A stretch of 13,249 nt of DNA from an uncultured Bacteroidota bacterium (GTDB lineage: Bacteria; Bacteroidota; Bacteroidia; Chitinophagales; S012-47): positions 1 through 13,249 of the forward strand of contig CAJXXO010000040.1 of assembly GCA_913062655.1 (NCBI GenBank). The letters run 5' to 3'. How positions within the stretch are numbered: position 1 is the first letter of the stretch; every line of letters begins with the position of its first letter. The notes below the pieces were generated by a model, which was not told the origin of the DNA, did no database searches, and was given only the letters and a program-made list of their open reading frames with translations. This document shows positions 12,033 through 13,249 of the stretch, piece by piece. A program made the translations under genes and the position numbers.

Positions 12033-13249
12033 ATGAAAGCCCTGTATCTCTTACTCGCACTGACCGGACTGACAGCTTTGTCGTCCTGCTCATCGTCCAG
12101 GTACTACAGCACGGTACCTAGTGACGACATTTATTACACACCTTCTTCTACCGTTGCGGAAGACAGCCGATTCTATGAGAATGAATTGGCTAATCGCCCG
12201 GCTCGGGGAACGGATGACTTCAATCCGATGACCAATCGGTACGAAAATGATCCACAGACCGAGACGTATGTAGACGAGAATGGAGATACCTATGTCACCA
12301 ACAATTACAATGGTGACAATTACGTATTTGAGGATGACAATTACGACTATCACTATGCCAGTCGTATTCGCAGATTTCATCGTCCTTTTGTAGGCTTCAG
12401 CTACTGGAGTGGCTGCTACATTGATGCCTTCTGGTACAATCCTATGCTGATGGGCACCAACATTTATGTAGGCTGGGGTCGCCCCTGGTGGTCTCGCCCA
12501 CTGTATCGTCCTTGGGGTTGGAATACCTGGGGCTGGAATTCATTTGGCTGGAACTCTTGGGGTTGGAACCGTTGGGGCTGGAATCAACCTATGTGGGGCG
12601 GCAACTTCATGTATCAGCCTTGGGGCTGGAACAACTGGGCTATGGGTGGCTCACCCTGGGGTTGGAACCGTTGGGGCATGAACTCCTGGGGCTGGAATAA
12701 TGCTTACTGGAATGGCTTTGCCAATGGCTACGCTGCCGGTAACTGGAATAGTGGATTTGCCGGTGGAGGAAACGACTTCTACAATCCGGGTAACTTTTAC
12801 TATGGTGCCAGAAATACCACAGCCTCCAATGCTAATCTGGGCAGCAGCCGCAGCAATGCCGTACAATATGGAAAAGGTAACAATGGTGAGTTGGGTAACA
12901 CCAATTCTGTGAGAGGCAACGCCAACGCCAATGCGCCCGCCAATAGAAATGGTGGTGATGTGTCTAATCAGTCGATCAGCAATAACAACAACCGATCTGC
13001 CGGTAACACGATCAATGGACAGGGACAAAGCATAGACCAAAATGCTGGCCGCGCCACAACCAGTGAAGCCCGCAATATGGGTAACACCAACCGAACTATC
13101 GGTAACCAAGGCAATGCCAGCCTGAATGAGGGGCGTAATAGCGGACGCTCCGTAGTCAACGCTGGTGGTGCAGATGCCCCTCGCAGCCTGGATAATGGAG
13201 TTGTTCGGTCACAGCCTCGTTCAACGGGCACCAGTAGCCTGAGTAGTCA
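12033..13249 (+). CDS. Lipoprotein with Trp-Gly-Trp-Asn repeats and Asn-rich tail, partial at the right edge
   Basis: From the ATG at 12033 the frame stays open to the window end, giving 405 complete codons with no stop, so the C-terminus is missing. Residues 1-19 are a lipoprotein signal with lipobox LSSC, making C19 the lipidated residue. The mature protein has three compositional zones. Residues 20-110 are acidic and rich in Asp, Tyr and Asn. Residues 119-153 are aromatic, and 160-223 are a degenerate repeat of Gly-Trp-Asn-x-Trp with 18 tryptophans in about 61 residues. Residues 260-405 are Asn/Gly/Ser-rich with almost no aromatics. After C19 comes SSSR, without the acidic surface-export signal known in Bacteroidota, so I cannot say which side of the outer membrane it faces. 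No known domain is recognised. It is divergent from proS over 113 bp. Confidence 0.85.
   Translation, partial: MKALYLLLALTGLTALSSCSSSRYYSTVPSDDIYYTPSSTVAEDSRFYENELANRPARGTDDFNPMTNRYENDPQTETYVDENGDTYVTNNYNGDNYVFEDDNYDYHYASRIRRFHRPFVGFSYWSGCYIDAFWYNPMLMGTNIYVGWGRPWWSRPLYRPWGWNTWGWNSFGWNSWGWNRWGWNQPMWGGNFMYQPWGWNNWAMGGSPWGWNRWGMNSWGWNNAYWNGFANGYAAGNWNSGFAGGGNDFYNPGNFYYGARNTTASNANLGSSRSNAVQYGKGNNGELGNTNSVRGNANANAPANRNGGDVSNQSISNNNNRSAGNTINGQGQSIDQNAGRATTSEARNMGNTNRTIGNQGNASLNEGRNSGRSVVNAGGADAPRSLDNGVVRSQPRSTGTSSLSS
12510..12701 (+). repeat. In-gene tandem repeat coding for W-G-W-N units
   Basis: The DNA repeats a unit of about 12-15 bp of the form TGGGGCTGGAAT-nnn inside the lipoprotein gene. 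The period is not exact: two units are replaced by spacers (codons 185-196 and 203-208), and third-position changes (GGT/GGC, AAT/AAC) show that the copies are old and under protein-level selection rather than recently amplified. Confidence 0.8.

Noticed and set aside
12090..12380. 96-codon minus-strand frame with a hydrophobic Ile/Val stretch
   Set aside because: It is antisense to the Asp/Asn/Tyr-rich part of the lipoprotein. GAT/AAT codons read backward give Ile/Val, so the apparent membrane helix is an artefact.
12488..12700. 70-codon plus-strand frame coding for repeated LGLE units
   Set aside because: It is the shifted reading of the TGGGGCTGGAAT repeat of the lipoprotein gene. Its repetitive look comes entirely from that DNA repeat.
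12510..12701. Possible CRISPR-like or intergenic repeat array
   Set aside because: Units are 12-15 bp, without spacers of even length, and stay in frame within one coding sequence.
12651..13109. 152-codon open frame on the minus strand under the lipoprotein gene
   Set aside because: Its Val/Ile/Ser-rich low-complexity translation mirrors the Asn/Gly codons of the other strand, and it has no promoter or family motif.
1..13249. Defence island, prophage, IS element or biosynthetic cluster
   Set aside because: No transposase, integrase, restriction, toxin-antitoxin or assembly-line gene is present. All but two or three genes are core metabolic or envelope families in ordinary order.

Overview
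This 13.2 kb window looks like chromosomal DNA of a Bacteroidota bacterium, probably a Cytophagales-like lineage. Four things point there. The promoters follow the Bacteroidota pattern (TTG near -33, TAnnTTTG near -7), and there are no strong Shine-Dalgarno sequences. Several families are typical of the phylum: DUF2723, DUF368, a HAE3-type RND protein and a eukaryote-like ProRS. The open reading frames are dense and of moderate GC, with no mobile elements, and the last gene is a lipoprotein of a low-complexity type. The genus is inference only.

Layout, left to right. A DUF2723 (TMEM260-like) membrane glycosyltransferase runs off the left edge on the minus strand. It is divergent from a 2-oxoglutarate/Fe(II) oxygenase (536-1339, +). 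Next come tRNA-Gln(UUG) with its own promoter and terminator, and a three-gene plus-strand run: a TPR protein, a DUF368 polyprenyl-phosphate transporter and aroE. A monofunctional proline dehydrogenase follows from its own promoter. Convergent to it is a large RND/MMPL exporter on the minus strand, divergent from the thyA-folA pair. Convergent to folA is a minus-strand pair, proS and a 236-aa protein of unknown function. The right edge holds an unfinished plus-strand lipoprotein gene with an extreme Trp-Gly-Trp-Asn repeat region and an Asn-rich tail.

Functionally the window is mostly core metabolism and envelope work. thyA and folA form the dTMP/tetrahydrofolate cycle and overlap by ATGA. aroE and the DUF368 protein overlap by TAATG; they may couple aromatic biosynthesis with undecaprenyl-phosphate recycling only by shared transcription. 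proS and its small partner are 9 nt apart and probably co-translated. No phage, IS, CRISPR or defence system is visible.

The most unusual parts are the lipoprotein at the right end, a divergent promoter pair (RND and thyA) whose -7 boxes lie 4-5 nt from the ATG on both sides (predicted leaderless mRNAs), and convergent gene ends that overlap or abut with no room for a terminator. No intergenic stretch exceeds about 190 bp.
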